NCBI GenBank assembly: GCA_030141605.1
Contig: JAQGDQ010000074.1
Location: 492,773 to 556,772 of the forward strand
DNA: 64,000 bases
Reading direction: 5' to 3'
Origin: Tubiluchus corallicola
Lineage: Eukaryota; Priapulida; Priapulimorpha; Priapulimorphida; Tubiluchidae
Part shown: positions 37,863-51,227 of the stretch, in pieces
How the letters are laid out: each line of letters starts with the position of its first letter
Position numbering within the stretch: position 1 is the stretch's first letter
Notes under the pieces: generated by a model
The model's database searches: none
What the model saw: only the letters and a program-made list of their open reading frames with translations
Told to the model about the DNA's origin: nothing
Translations under genes and position numbers: made by a program

Positions 37863-38347
37863 CTGAAAAAAATGACAAACCAAAAGGCAACAAAAAATTA
37901 TTTACAAACATTGTGAAGGAATTTTCAATATGAATAAATTTGTATTTTATCTGCAATTGGTATGGGCTGTTTCACTCTTTACTAGCTCAATGAAGGTTGC
38001 AGTGTATTTAATCTGCTGGACGCCCACAGATAAACTCCGAAACCACATCAGGTGGCAGACAAACTTGAGTCGGGCTCTTCTTAGGAGGAAAGCTAGAAAA
38101 CCGCTGCTAAACCAATACCCTGCATCAACCCAAATTACCTACTTTCGACCTTAACTTTTTTAGCTATAAATTACATAAATATGCCAGCTTTAATAGAGGC
38201 TTCTTTACTATAATACAGGAAACTTTGTGCCAACGTATTGGACTGCCAATTTTTTTGGATTTAGATAAGGCATGTTATACATAAGATAAAGCTACAAGCC
38301 ATAACCGGAACATAGTGTTACTTCGCAAATAAGAAGCTAAAGTTTTA

Positions 38348-38633
38348 CGTGAGTTGCTTGCAGTGTAATATCAAAAGCAACTAACATGGCGTATAAATAA
38401 AGTTCGTGGAAAATACAGAGAAGAAAAATGCCTGCAATCCCGCATGCGCAAGAAGAGTAGAAAATGTGCAAAGAGTATGCACGAAAAAGAACATGAGATA
38501 CAAATGTCAATGGCTTCACAAGCTTTGCCAATAATGGCCATTCTGACAACGACTTGCTAAGATTATCCACACTAATGGCGTGGGCTAAAGCACCACATTT
38601 ACCACCGAGGATTACCATTGAAGCCTGACAATT
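38348..38633 (-). CDS. Candidate exon or pseudo-exon encoding membrane segments
   Basis: From CAG at about 38634 the minus strand is open for about 95 codons (GALAHAISVDNLSKSLSEWP, then VSHVLFRAYSLHIFYSS, GIAGIFLLCIFHELYLYAML) to a possible donor CAC|GTAAAA. It has two hydrophobic segments. It faintly recalls multi-pass families such as XK-related proteins, but too weakly to assign. Same strand as the candidate exon at 37.8 kb, though the phases (0 out, 1 in) do not join directly. Confidence 0.22.
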
Positions 38634-40631
38634 GAAACGCGTCGAGTTAAAACTAAAGGCCTATTGCATCCACGAAATCATAAAGCAAAATTCCACAAGC
38701 TAAGTGACTATACTACTGTTGTGGACAGGTCTCTAAACTATTGTAAACGTTCAAATAATGATTTCTGTTGCTGAAATTGCTACACGAAGTCACAGACAGA
38801 ATATTTAGAATATTTATATAATTCAGAGACAGAGCAGCGTTATACTGTCATACACTGAGATTAAAATAAGGGACTGCCCGAAATTTAAGAATATAGATGC
38901 AAACACTAAATGAAAATGTTTTTTCCAGAGTTATTGCATGATAATACTGAAGACGTGGGTTTTCTCGATACTCAATAACTGCAGTCAGTTTATTATGCAA
39001 ATTACCGAAAGATATAAAAGTCATAAAAACTGAGTGCACTGCGCACTGAACTACTGTGATGTTTTCTCCAATTATTGTACAAACAGTACGCCTATATGTT
39101 AGTAACAGCTTGATAGTGAATATAGACAACTAACAGGTGCAATTTAGAGATGAACTATGTAGTAACAGTGTTCATCAGGAAATATGGCTATAACATTTGA
39201 TAAAAACTAGTCGCAATGTATGTTAGTACTGTCATTTCTAAGAGTGTAATGTAATGTAATGTACATCAACAACGGCATACTTTTTCTTAAAAGCCTTAAT
39301 TTTACACTTTGTTAGAAAGAAATACAATTTGAAAACAGTTGGTGTTTCTAATTATAATACCATTAAAAGGTCAAAATTCATTTAGCAATACGATCTTAAC
39401 GCAATACATATATAATCGCGATTAAGTCATTAAACTTACTTGAATAACAAATCTTACACGGTCCTCTGTGTGTCACTTCTGCTCTATCAGTGCTTCATAT
39501 AGAGGAAGTGTTTACTCCTTGAACCGTTTTACTAGAAAATATTTTTGTCTGTGTTTATGAAGAAATGACAACAAAACTCTGCTGTAAAGAAATTGATTTC
39601 AGCTCGTCATCACTTTCAACCTCAGCAGGCTCTGATAAAGATCATGTTGGCGATGAAAAAACGTTGAAAAGAGTAGCTGGTTGGCAAGGAAAAGAAATTT
39701 GGTATGTGTTATTAATAAAACCAGTAAGTGTTACAGAAACAGCGTTAAATAGGCAAAAAGCTGAAAAAAGATACGAAAACAGTCAAAAGTAGAAAATCTA
39801 GCACTCATGATAGTCCAATAAATTACATTAGCAGTAAAGTAACGTAGCGTAACTGCCACTTGTAGTGGTTTTATCAACAGCATTATTACTGCAGAAACTC
39901 GTGCAATATAGCAATAATTAATCTAAACCTGCAATAAAGCTCTAAACCTAATTATGCATTGCTATTTCAAGTACATTAGTATCAATCTTCATAAATAATG
40001 ACCGTTAAAAATACAACGAAAATAAAAGACATTTGTTTTTTCCTGCCTTTCCCATCGAAAACGTAATATCTGACACGTGAAAGCTTTTGACACTTCCAAG
40101 CTTACAATAGTTGGAAGAAAAGTATCATGAGTAACACATCAGCTATTGTTGAAGAACACTGTAGTATGACATTTGTTCAGCTGTAGTTGTGCTTCAAGTT
40201 AATTAAGAAAACTCGTATTCACAAACTGGAAGTCAAAAAGTGGTGTTTTAAGATTCACAAAAGGGAAGCAACATGCTGAAAAAAGAAATAAACAAGCTAG
40301 TTGCCCAGAAGGTAAACCCAAACCAAAATGCAGAGACACTTTTAAGAAACTTAAAACGCCTTATGATATCATGGTTGGTTACGTTAATCGTTTCTAAACA
40401 ACACTGTGACACTACTACTTTCCGCAGCAACGAAATCACCCCTCTTGTTTGTTGATAATGATAATCATGTGCATGCGCTAGACAAGTTAAAATTCTTTGT
40501 TACTAAATTCGAGTTTAAAATACAACTATACAAGTTCATTTCGATCGCAATTGTTCAATGATCCATACGGGCAGATTTACTAATACTTTTGTATTATTTC
40601 TACTAATACAAACTCTCTATGTACCTTGAAG
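38634..40631. other. Non-coding
   Basis: A short TAATG repeat (39248-39263). A hydrophilic plus-strand open frame at 39565-39792 (CKEIDFSSSSLSTSAGSDKD) has no family match that I know. Confidence 0.5.
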
Positions 40632-40800
40632 CAGTGATGAAAACCTTTACAGCAGAACGTTGCGCTAGTAACGAGTAACTAATAAATACATTATAATGAG
40701 ATAAAAAGGGGTTATAACAAGTAACTTTATAACTCATTACAACAAGTTTTATCCCGTTATAATGACTATTGGTCTCGCCTTTACGACTTTTTATCTTGTT
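40632..40800. repeat. GTAAC/TTATAAC-rich patch, possibly related to the 62.9-kb repeat
   Basis: CAGTGATGAAAACC is followed by GTAACGAGTAACTAATAA and several TTATAACAAGTAAC motifs, like the 62.9-kb repeat. No paired terminus or duplication was confirmed. Confidence 0.3.
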
Positions 40801-41059
40801 ACGACTTTCCTGGTCACAAGATTTTTGCAATGGCCCTAATAACGACGGAGCTATGCTGGTCAGGTTCGAATATCGCATACCCACTCGGAACGAGGTTAAG
40901 AGTGGAAATGCAGCAAGACAGTGGAAAGTTTTCTGGCGACTGTTTATGTTATTCATTAACCAGACCCCAGCACTGCATAACTTTAGTAGCCAAGCACACA
41001 CCGTGTCCGCTCAGCTATTAAATTCCCTTCAGCTCGTTCTTAACTCGTTTGTTGGAAGC

Positions 41060-41480
41060 GGTTGAGGGAAGAAGAAACAGAAAGAAGGAAATGAAGAGCC
41101 AATTGGTGGAATGAGAAAATACAGTCGTGCCATGGACAACTGAAAAAGAAGAAATTAAGAGAGAACGGGGAGGAAAGAAGGAGTAAAAGAATGACAGTAT
41201 GAAAAGAAAAATAAAAAGCGGAAAGAAGGATAAGGGAAAGAAGAATGGAAGAAAATGAATACAGGAAAAAGAAAGGCAGTAAAAATGAAAAAAGTGTAGA
41301 AGTAAGCAAGAGTAAAATGACTGAAATGGTAAAGCATGCAAAAAGTAAGAAACAAAGAAAGAAATAAACAGAGAAAGGAGGGAAGCGAGAAGTACAAGAA
41401 AAGAAGTAAGACGTAAAAATAAAATGAAGAATGGAAAAGGAAAGAAGAAAGAAAAAGGAGGGAAGAAGGAAAAACGAAAA
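41060..41480. repeat. Polypurine (GA-rich) tract
   Basis: About 420 bp of almost pure A/G on the plus strand (GAAAGAAGGAAGGG-like). Phe/Ser/Leu-rich minus-strand frames here are artefacts. It could form triplex DNA. Confidence 0.9.
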
Positions 41481-43856
41481 ACATGTGCATATACGTATGA
41501 GATGTACATACTAAAACAAACAGACACATACAGGTGTAAATTAAATTAATTCGATCATCGATATTACAATAAAAATAGTTGAATCCACCGGGTGAAGTAG
41601 CGTAATTTCTCTAGAAAGTCCCTGTTTATGTACACTCTTCAAGTTTGACAGCAGCTCTCTCTTTCTCTTCTTCATTGCGTTACGCGCCATGGTTTCAAAA
41701 TAAACATTATTTGAAAGATCTCTCGTAAAATACCGACCCCTGGGATTTATCGCTGCAGTGATATATAAAGTTTAATTAGAAGTACCCTGCTTGTCGATTA
41801 ATACTTTTAACTGGATAAATCTCTCAATAGGATTTGTGCTTTGCAATGTTCACGAATTATGTTGGGTAATTCTACTGTTTGTAGGCGGATGATGAAAGTT
41901 AATTTGTTGGGAGCACCGAGAGCTCACACACATAATTTTAATGATTTTCTCGTACAACTTGCTCATGCCGCCTTATAACGCTGATGACGGGAAAATTTAG
42001 TGCAAATTAATTGCTAACTAAATTAATGTTTCTTTATGCTGCAACGTATCAATCGAGACCGGCCTACGTGGTCACTCGACGATTAGTGAAATCATGACTA
42101 GTTTTCCAGATATTTTACCCGTGCTTACTTTCGAGTTTGTTGGGCTACTTGAAATACCCAGTGTAAACAATTGTAAGTGCACCATTTGTATCATTTCTCT
42201 CGAATCAAAAGGCCTACGCCACACACAACGACACTCTCGAAGTCATCAGGAGAAATCTGATCAGAATCGATCACTTTTCTACAAAGTCTTATACAGAGAT
42301 GTGAAAAGCAACAAATTTCGGGTTCTGTTGTTTCTGTTGTACAGGACACTATCGTTTTTAAAACTGGCCAGGTACTTTCTCAGGATCAGAATTTAATGGA
42401 TTTATACTAACAGCCTGCTATAGTTTCAAATACCGGGGGGAATGGCGAAAGTTTCGCAATCCCCTAAGAACAGTGTGGTCACAGCTGCACATTAAAGTGG
42501 CGGAATGATACTGATTTAATGAACTGCGTGCTTGCTAGACATTAGCCTTGCGCATGGAGTATTTTCATATTTTTACAAACTTCACAATTGATCTAAATTA
42601 CAAATTTTACCGTTGGCCCCAAATACATCGTCGTTGAGCAAGCGAAACATACCGATATTGTAAAAAAGATTTTGATATAGTTGAGCTACTTCTAACAAAA
42701 TAACAGAAACCATTGTTGAGAAACATTGTTGAGAAATTCATTCTCAGTTCCAGTTTACATAATTTAAAAATTACATTGAAAATTTTATTGATACATTTCA
42801 CGCCATTTTGCTTAGCAGTTTTTCGACGTTTATCATCGGCTGTGCTAAATTATACACTTTTATAGGCCTCTACGACTTACAAACTGAGAAACTAAAACAC
42901 AGTGATTTAACAGTGTAATTCGTGTAAGCTTCTGAACCGTTGGTGCTGTACCAAGTATTCAGGGCAAATCATGAAGTAAAACTGACAACGCGTAAGATTA
43001 TAAGAAGCAAGAAACAAGAAAAACAAGAGAAATAAGCAGAAGGAATTATGTTATAAAGTATAATACCCAAAAACAGATTTCAATATTAAAATACGTGTAT
43101 CTTAAATTAAAATTTCGTGTTGAATTGCAATGCTAAAGTGCCGTAGTTACAGTGGGTAAATTTATACTGCAGCAACATTAGACGTTTTAACAGAAGCAAT
43201 GTCTATCCGGCACTTGACCAATGCCTGTTCGGTAATTGATCTAAGTAGAGGCGCTAATGTACCTGCTCTTTTAGTCCGCACTAACTGCTTCGTTTAATAG
43301 GGCATGCTACTCGTGATCTTGGCAATTAGGAAACATTACAGAACCTTCCGTTAACAGCCTGTTTTCACACTTTGCCGAAAAACTCGGACAAGAAACAAAC
43401 ATTACCCTAAAGTGAAAACATGGCAATGAAGCACATGCACATGCCATCAGCTGCTTGGTCCAGCCGCTTCACTTATACAAATTGACTTGTTATTATTTTG
43501 CTTTCCATGGAATGCCAGGTCCCTCCATCAATCGTTGAGGTTAACAATAATATAATAAGATTTTTTAAGGCTAAACCATAAAATTAGTAAAAGAAATACA
43601 AGACTAGAGTGTAACTTTCAATAAATTTTGAATAAAGTGCATTTTTAACCTAATTTATTTCTATTCATCTAATAGGAAGTAGGTGTTTTCATGACAATAA
43701 AAAATCTAACTTCCCTTTCTGTAGACACAGAATCAATAATTCCATTGTCAACCCTGCATAATTATCTATTTCTGATTCGGAAACAGTAGTTTAATACTAC
43801 GTGCTTTCATTCGTTTGCTACTAAACTATACTGTTAACTTGCTGTCCTGGTTTGGT
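41481..43856. other. Non-coding
   Basis: A 14-bp direct repeat, CATTGTTGAGAAAC/T, near 42711-42738. Otherwise nothing recognised. Confidence 0.55.
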
Positions 43857-44035
43857 TTCGCCTCCTCTCCTTTCTTTTCCTTTCCTGTCCTCTCCTCTCC
43901 TTTCCTCTTCTCTCCTCTTTTTCGCCTGTTTTTCTCTTTTCTTATCTTCACTCTACTGCTCTGATTTTGTATCATTTTCATCACTTCCTTTACTTTTCTC
44001 TTCTTTCTTCTCATTTCCCTGTCTTCTCCTCTTAT
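43857..44035. repeat. Polypyrimidine (TCCTTT-rich) tract
   Basis: About 180 bp of T/C-rich sequence with TCTCCTTTCC-like units, opposite in strand sense to the polypurine tract 2.4 kb to the left. Confidence 0.88.
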
Positions 44036-46174
44036 CAGCAATGGCAATGTAATAATCGTAGCTACAAAATAAATGGTAGTGGTATAGTAGCACTCCCTGT
44101 TAGCTGCCGTAACCTTTCCCAATAATAGTCATGACGTTTACCATTACTGTTATTGGCAACGAACTCTTTGCACATTCCGGAAAATTGTCAAAACTGCTAA
44201 ATTCCAATACGGTGAAATAAAATGTGCACTCGAGCCAATCGTTTACGTCTTTAGTCGATCATTTGGACAACCTTCCTTAGTCAATCTTATACCAGTCACC
44301 TAAGTCAATCCCAGGCTCGCAGAATTTTCTCATCAAGATGTTCATCCGCCATGGATAAGCAAGCAACACCCAATGGCAGGCCATTTACAAGAAAAGCTAC
44401 TAAATGTTTATATACTTGTACACAAACCATATGGCTTCATCTACAAACAGGACAGTACCTTTGTAATAAACCTCTAAAATGTACATGAAATGATTACGCC
44501 TACATTCCAATAAACCCACGCCCAAGTGATGAAGTTCTCCAAAAACACTGGTTTTTAAAATTTAATTAGGAAAAGGGCAAAACATCTGAGAAAAGAGTAT
44601 CATCGAGCTCAGCATCACCGTTTACATTCTTCCGCGGACCGGAAGTGGCCTGGAAATGTAAATGTACAACAGCCGTGGCTAGTTTTACACTCGCATCGAA
44701 GCGTTCTGAAGCCACACAGATTCTACTATAATTCCCAGCACAAAGCCTGTTAAAGCAATCTAATCTAGCAGACTTTTGCAGAGACGACGGTGCTTAAAAC
44801 AGATCTCAATTTGATTTCGTTTTCTATAACACGACAAATTCGTGTAGCTGTGTAGAAACTTCAGGAGTATATACAGCACAAAATGCCAAGCAACATCAAA
44901 ATGTTTCGATTAGTCGCACCGTGCAGGCAAACCATACATCAAAGAAGGTATCTTTGTATATATATATATATATATATATTAATCTTATATAACTTCACAG
45001 ATTGTATGAAAAATTTCATGATCCTAAATTTTTTTACTTAGCCATGTAACATTAAATTTTAACAGTGACATTTTAAAACTATCGTTAAACTTGACGGCAC
45101 GCACATTAGGCAGCTGTCATAAATTCACAATTACTTACTACTTCCTGAAATTTTGCTTCCACGAGATTTACAAAAACTTTGAGAAAATGCAATGGACATG
45201 AATAAAAAATCTTCCAGGGAAGCTGTCTTTTGCATTCACTCATACAGATGACGATATATGTCTATAAATATTTTCGTACAACTATTATAACAAAAAGCAT
45301 CCTTTGCCAAAAAAAGGAAAAGTACTGAAGCTATCGCTCCGCTAGCATTCTTATCAAATCTCCGTACTCTAAGTTACACTACAGAAACTGCAGCACTGGA
45401 AAACCAAAAAGTATTGAAACTTAAATTCTGAAGGCCAATTTTATATAATATCTAAACGAACCACTAATCAAAAGACAAATCTTTAGGCCATTTGATTTGA
45501 TCTCTGTTAATATTCAGGCGGTTTTCTCTGTTCTACATTGAGTAAAATAAAGTGAGCAAAAACGATTCGGTATTAGCACCCCGATCGAGCATCAATCAGA
45601 CTTAAATTGGCGGAAAATTTGTGGCAGTGAAATCTAGAATACTGATAGGGTTCTCGCAGACTAATAGTCGTTCATAAATAGTCACGTATACTCGTACAGA
45701 TCTACTTAGGCTAAGTCTGTAAGTTGAGTAAACATCATCGTCGTCGTCGTCGTCGTCGTCGTTAGTCTCATTATTAATGGTAGCAAGAGCAATAATGACA
45801 ACAGCTGCAGTAATGATAGTACGCCACCCTAACATAACAAGTGCAACATAGTTGAGGTTTCGCGTAATTTATTTATTATTTTTTCAGACCTATGAGTTTT
45901 TGCTTGAAAATAAAAAGGGGAGGTTTTGAAAAACATTTTGACACCATCTCTATTTTTGAATATGAAGCACAAAAACGCAAAGAAAAGAAAGTCCGTCGAA
46001 TTTAGGTTCACATTTACGTTAGTTTTTGTCATTCTGAGAATATATTCATGAAATTAAACACTCTTTATTGTTGGCAAAGATGCTAATGTTATATGCCGCC
46101 TGATTTACTAAAGAAAATATGTGACTCAGTAAGTATAGTGCGTTAACACTTGCAAGAAAGCAAAGCTAAAATAC
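44036..46174. other. Non-coding
   Basis: Only the TA and GTC microsatellites noted separately. Confidence 0.55.
45733..45762. repeat. (GTC)n short microsatellite
   Basis: About ten ATC/GTC units; the minus-strand poly-Asp frame is an artefact. Confidence 0.9.
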
Positions 46175-46262
46175 AAAGTCTGAAAAATTTCGCATTCCTG
46201 TGGGACTCGAACTTTTCGCTTTCCGGGCAAACTAGCTAACCTTTACACCATAGAAGTACTCT
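46175..46262 (-). repeat. tRNA-derived SINE-like copy
   Basis: The minus strand reads GGTGTAAAGGTTAGCTAGTT (A-box region), then AAGTTCGAGTCCCACAG (good B box), then GAATGCGAAATTTTTC. It has the same layout and similar tail as the copies at 15.0 and 47.8 kb. There is no intact cloverleaf. Confidence 0.55.
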
Positions 46263-46309
46263 GACTTCTCAGGTCCTAAAAGTTACACTAAAAATCACCG
46301 ATCTAGGGG

Positions 46310-46412
46310 CAAGGCTGGCAGTACGGTACGGTATGGCACGAAATTAAGGTACGGTACAACAAAAAATTCTGAAAAGTACGATACGGAATTACGGTGCGGT
46401 ACGGTATTTTTT
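46310..46412. repeat. Degenerate TACGG pentanucleotide patch
   Basis: Scattered TACGG/TACGA-like pentamers (GTACGGTACGGTATGGCACG and further copies). The unit is related to the TACGA array at 17.8 kb. Confidence 0.7.
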
Positions 46413-47774
46413 CGTAGCTTTTTCCTACCTTCATCGAACCTTTTCCATACCATTTTTACTCTTGCAAAGTTTCTATGGTCAGTAACTCTGGTTGATGACA
46501 GGATTTGCTTATGAAAGGAGCGTTGCTGTTCTATGTGCTTCTCCCCTAATTAACTCAGAACACACGCAAACAAAACGGCTAGATTGGTTCGTGATGGGTG
46601 CAAAAGCGACAAGTTGTTTAGTGGAGCCAGTTCTCATTTACCGTAAATTACGTTAATTGTTATTTATAAACTAGGTAGATGCTTCCCACATTTGATACCT
46701 ATTGTTTTGAAACGTTAAGAACTTTGCCGATTCATGCAAAACATTAACGATTTAATAACTGGATATCGCTTGAATTAAATGTTTGCTTTATCAAAAAAAA
46801 ATTCAAGATGTACCGACCTTACACAATAACCCGTGTGGCCACAGCATTATTTTAATGAGTATAGAAGCTATCATTGTCTGTGTATACAAATATGTTACCT
46901 GCAGATCAAGTCAAACCTTGCTTAAAGCCCAAAAAACCCTCCACTTACATAAAGCTTGAAAAATTCGTCTTGAAACTTTATACCACTTACATACTGCCTT
47001 TTTACATACAGGACTTGCGTCGGCGGTAACCCTGTATAAAACATGTAAATTTGAACTCCCGCGATAACTGTTGGACGCAGCCATTTTGACAAAAGGTCAT
47101 GTGAAACAAGTTCAGATAACACCGCATAAAGTTTGAAAAAATAATCAGAGCATTCGTAGGGCACACGTCACTAACTAAGTAAAATTTTAAATTACTATAT
47201 CTTGTCAATAAGATAAAAAAATGCGTTTTTTGTTAGTGAGTGGTGCACCCTGGAGGTACACCAAGCATTTTAAATAATTAATAATTTTCTTTTCTAGTTA
47301 CACAAGCCTTTTAAGCAGGTAAGCGAAATGCTAAGTAACAAAACTTTGCATGAAAATTTTTTAGGGACATATTTTAACAATTTCTTTTCTTCCCCTAATT
47401 TACGTTGTGCGTATATGTCGTCATGCAATAGCGCGGTCGGTACAGCGTCGTGGGAAATTTAAAATAAAAACAAACAAAAAATCCTCTTGTTTGTACGACA
47501 TACGTATAAAATTGCCAATAAATTGGTATAGTTTTTTAAGGCGATTTTTCTGAAACCTACTTCAGGTACCCCTTTTTTGCCCCTTAAGGCCGAAATGCTA
47601 GGTTGTTTGTGTGCGTGCTACCCTTATTTTTATAGTACTGAATACGTAAATTCATAACATTAAATTAATAAATTTGTCGTTTTTACAATTAATTTTATGC
47701 CACTACGTAGTATGTAGATCTTACATGCACCTACGATATATATATATATATATAGATTCTTCTATATATAAAGA

Positions 47775-47888
47775 AAATAGAAGAAAAGTTTAAAACATTT
47801 CGTATCTGAACTGGGGCTCGAACCCAAGGTCTTCTGCTCACCGAGTGGCTATTTTAAGCTAGACCATCCTAACTGGATACTGTAACCT
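47775..47888 (-). repeat. tRNA-derived SINE-like copy with near-perfect B box
   Basis: The minus strand reads GGATGGTCTAGCTTAAAATA (A-box region), then GGTGAGCAGAAGACC, then TTGGGTTCGAGCCCCAG (T-arm with an exact B box), followed by TACGAAATGTTTTAAACTTT. It is the best preserved pol III promoter-like head in the window. The acceptor stem does not close, so it is a SINE or pseudogene rather than a tRNA. Confidence 0.6.
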
Positions 47889-50800
47889 AGATAAGTTTAC
47901 AATAACCATACAGAAAAGCGTTGCCTCGTTTTCTAAACATATGCTTTATAGTTAATTAAATTTAAACAAGCCTCACTGCTGCTTGCGTACTTTCAGCTTG
48001 ACCATGCGCATCCCGCTGAGAAAAGACATTTTACAGCCAGCACAAGATTTGGCTTGAAAAATTGATGAAGGCAATGGCGAATAATGCACTGCATAAACAC
48101 CTGCCTCGACTTTTCTCCTCATCATTTTCGCTTATCTCGTAATGAAAAAAGCCATGAAATATGCATACAGAGACAAGTGCACAATAAGTGCAACGTCTCT
48201 TAGACTCTTCACATTCTTAAATGACAAAGTAACGGCGTCGAATTTGTGATCAGCATTTTTATAACGTACAAAGTATGGTCACTCCAAACCGAGAACACTC
48301 GAAGCATCACGTTTGTCGTTTAGAAATTGCCATAGCCGTTGTCGTCATCGGCTTCATCATAATTAGTAATATTTTATCGTCGTTATTGTAACCACAGACG
48401 ATAGCAAGAGCGATGACATTGACAACAGTAAAAATGCCAGCAATACTGCAGCATCTTCGCTAACAGCAGCGGCAACAGCAACAACATCCATCTATCGGCC
48501 CAGTTCTCTAATAGATCCATTCCTGTCAGCAAGGGGTTAATGGACCCATTCCTGTCAATTCGGACTAATGGACTTTCACCTCCCAACCTATTACTACACG
48601 AACTATGATAAAGATACTGATGTTGTCGACTAATTCCAGCTTATGCGCAATATTACAGGCTATACACTCAGTATACAGCATCTTAACTAGATATTATAAC
48701 GCGAGCCACTCATAATAGTATGGTTCCTGTGGGGGCAGTAAAGGCAATTTTAGTGTACTGTATTCTTGAAATGTACAGCTACTGGGATGGAAATTTATCC
48801 TCTAAGGATAGTATTAAAAGTATTAAATTTGTTAGTATTAAAAGTTTCAGAAGCAAGACGCGAATAAGATCTTTGTGAAGGTAACTGTATATGAAATTTT
48901 TCCAGGTGCTTTTAAAGTTTATTTTCTTTTTTTAAAAACACTTGAGTGAAATATTGAATTTTTTGTCGATCTTTCTACGTAGTATTCGGCGTTATGGTGT
49001 TCCTTCTCCACAATATTAATTACGTTGGCTATACTTAACAATGTCGTAATTGAAATAATCATACAAAGAAAAGGCTTCGTTTTATATGTTTATCTTTAAT
49101 AGTGAGCATAATGGTCACAAAATAGTATCCGTGACTTTTGCCAACCCTTCTGGGAAGTTAGGCTTGGTTCATTATTCTGGAAAAATGTAAGAAGGTTTAG
49201 TAATAAGCGTGTAAAAAGCGCCTCGTGTAATTAGTAAAATCACTTTAAAGTATAAATCATTTCACGTTCCTGCGTTCCCATTTTGAATGGCCATTCGTCG
49301 ACCAACAACATTCATCAGCCGAAGAAACGCAGCCCACTTTTGATTTCCGTCAACAGTATAATAAGTTTTTACAAAAAAAGATAGCTAATTTTGTGATAAT
49401 TTTGCTGGAACATTAGGTAAGCTGCAAAAGTTTGAATTAGTTTGAGCAGCGTACGCTTACGAAAAGTCACGAAGTCCACCAGTTACGTCATAATTTTCAA
49501 GCGAGTGGTGGCTAATACCGCGACTAAAAATTTCTATTCAGCGGTGGTATAAACGTACTTTACACTTTAAAGACAGCCTTTTTGCAAATCTCTTTGTTAT
49601 ATTTTTCCAAGTTTAAGTGTTAACTGTAAAATAAACCCAACATGCTTAGTGTCTTGAGTTTTCCTTTAAACTTATTCGCCTACGTTATCGGTTTTTGTAA
49701 CGACAGCAGGCGTAATTTTACATAATTAGTCAGCGTTCTTAAAAACAGTTCGTCATATTTACTTGAAGGTTTTTTTCTCTGTAGAACCACTAGATTCGTG
49801 TTTGTGCTCATAATTTATTACAATATTGCCAAATTTCCAAGGAGCGAAAACAACTACAGGTCCATTGTGCATTGCAAAGCAAATGACCATTATTGCCAAA
49901 CATCATTATTATAGAAGTTTTGTGTAGAACATTTTGTGCTGCACAACGACCTTTGCTGCACAACAACAATTTTAATAAAATACTTAATTACGCCTTTGAG
50001 TTGTAAATCTGTTAGCATTATTTTCCTGTGAGGTTTATAATTTTTATGGCCTACGTAAGTGTAAACACTTTTCTGTGGCGTTTCAAAACTGCAATAAATT
50101 TTTACTCAAACATCCTAAAAATTTAGTAAATGTACATTAATTATTAAGTTTGCTCGATAGATTATTATTTCATTAAAGTTCGCTGGATTACTCTATTTCT
50201 GAATTCTATGCATAGCCTACCCTATATAGTACTTTCACAGATATGCACGCATGATTTAAATTTGTAATTATATATGGCACACCAGCTGTAGTCCTATACA
50301 ACGACAATTTATTTGCTACTGATTTAAAAGTAGAATTTTTTCAGTGCAAATTGTATTCAACAATAAGAAAATGTAAATTGTGCAAAAAACTAGGCGAAAA
50401 CACGTTTATTAAATTCATTTTCCTGCAATAAGTGGACACAACCATAATAAATAACTGCAAACTACAAGAATTGGTCAGAAATACTGTAGGTCTAAGTCCA
50501 CAAGGAATACAACCTAGTCAATGAAAACAAAGATGTGCAGTTTCGTGCATGCAATACCTAGCCTGTGTGTGGGCTTTTTACAGAAAAATCTCTGCTACTT
50601 GTTGCAAGAACGACGCTAAATTTGCACAACCTTGAACATACCCATTATCGTATAGTTTATTTGTACCAGATAGGCAGATCGTATATCATATAATACATGT
50701 AATATTATATGCATGTGATCTGAATGACATAACGTAAAAATCATAAAGTATGAAAACGAAACTGAACTGCTGTACTGGACCTATAATCAGGTAATCGGGA

Positions 50801-50954
50801 ATGTGTAAGTTATGCGACTGCACGGTTTATTTGGACTAGAATTATAAACTAATGATAAAACGGAAGATAATATTTGATGAAGCGTAACCACTACTGTTTG
50901 ATGTTGTTATTAATGAAAATGCTGTCGAAATGTTAACATGAACAAGACGGTATT
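47889..50954. other. Non-coding
   Basis: Nothing recognised. A repeated GTATTAAAAGT motif at about 48811-48845. Confidence 0.55.
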
Positions 50955-51035
50955 GCCTAATAGATAATACGTCACCTCGTCTGAGAGGTTGTTGGTTCGA
51001 TACTTTTCCTCGCAACCGAGTCAGATTTCAAAAAT
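50955..51035 (+). repeat. tRNA-derived SINE-like copy
   Basis: GCCTAATAGATAATACGTCA resembles the A box and D arm; GGTTGTTGGTTCGATAC resembles the T arm and B box 30 nt later. The acceptor stem is not recognisable. It is followed by CAGATTTCAAAAATGG rather than the T-rich tail of the other copies, so family membership is unclear. Confidence 0.4.
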
Positions 51036-51227
51036 GGTACAGGTCTTCAGTAACAGTTGCCTTGCATAGTGCACAGTTTTGGTCTACGGCTCGACCCAAA
51101 TCGCTATTCGTCTGGATATTATTGTTATTAATCTTATTGTTGTTGTTGTTTGTTTGTTTGTTGTATGTTGTTTGTTGTTGTCGGCGGCTGCTGCTGCTGC
51201 TGTTATTGTTATAGGATGACATTTTAA

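Noticed and set aside
40632-40976. Complete hAT MITE ending CAGTG...CACTG
   Set aside because: Flanking 8-mers CCTTGAAG and CATAACTT do not match and the ends are only loosely similar.
41018-41529. Phe/Leu-rich 'membrane protein' on the minus strand
   Set aside because: Explained by the polypurine tract; no splice sites or motifs.
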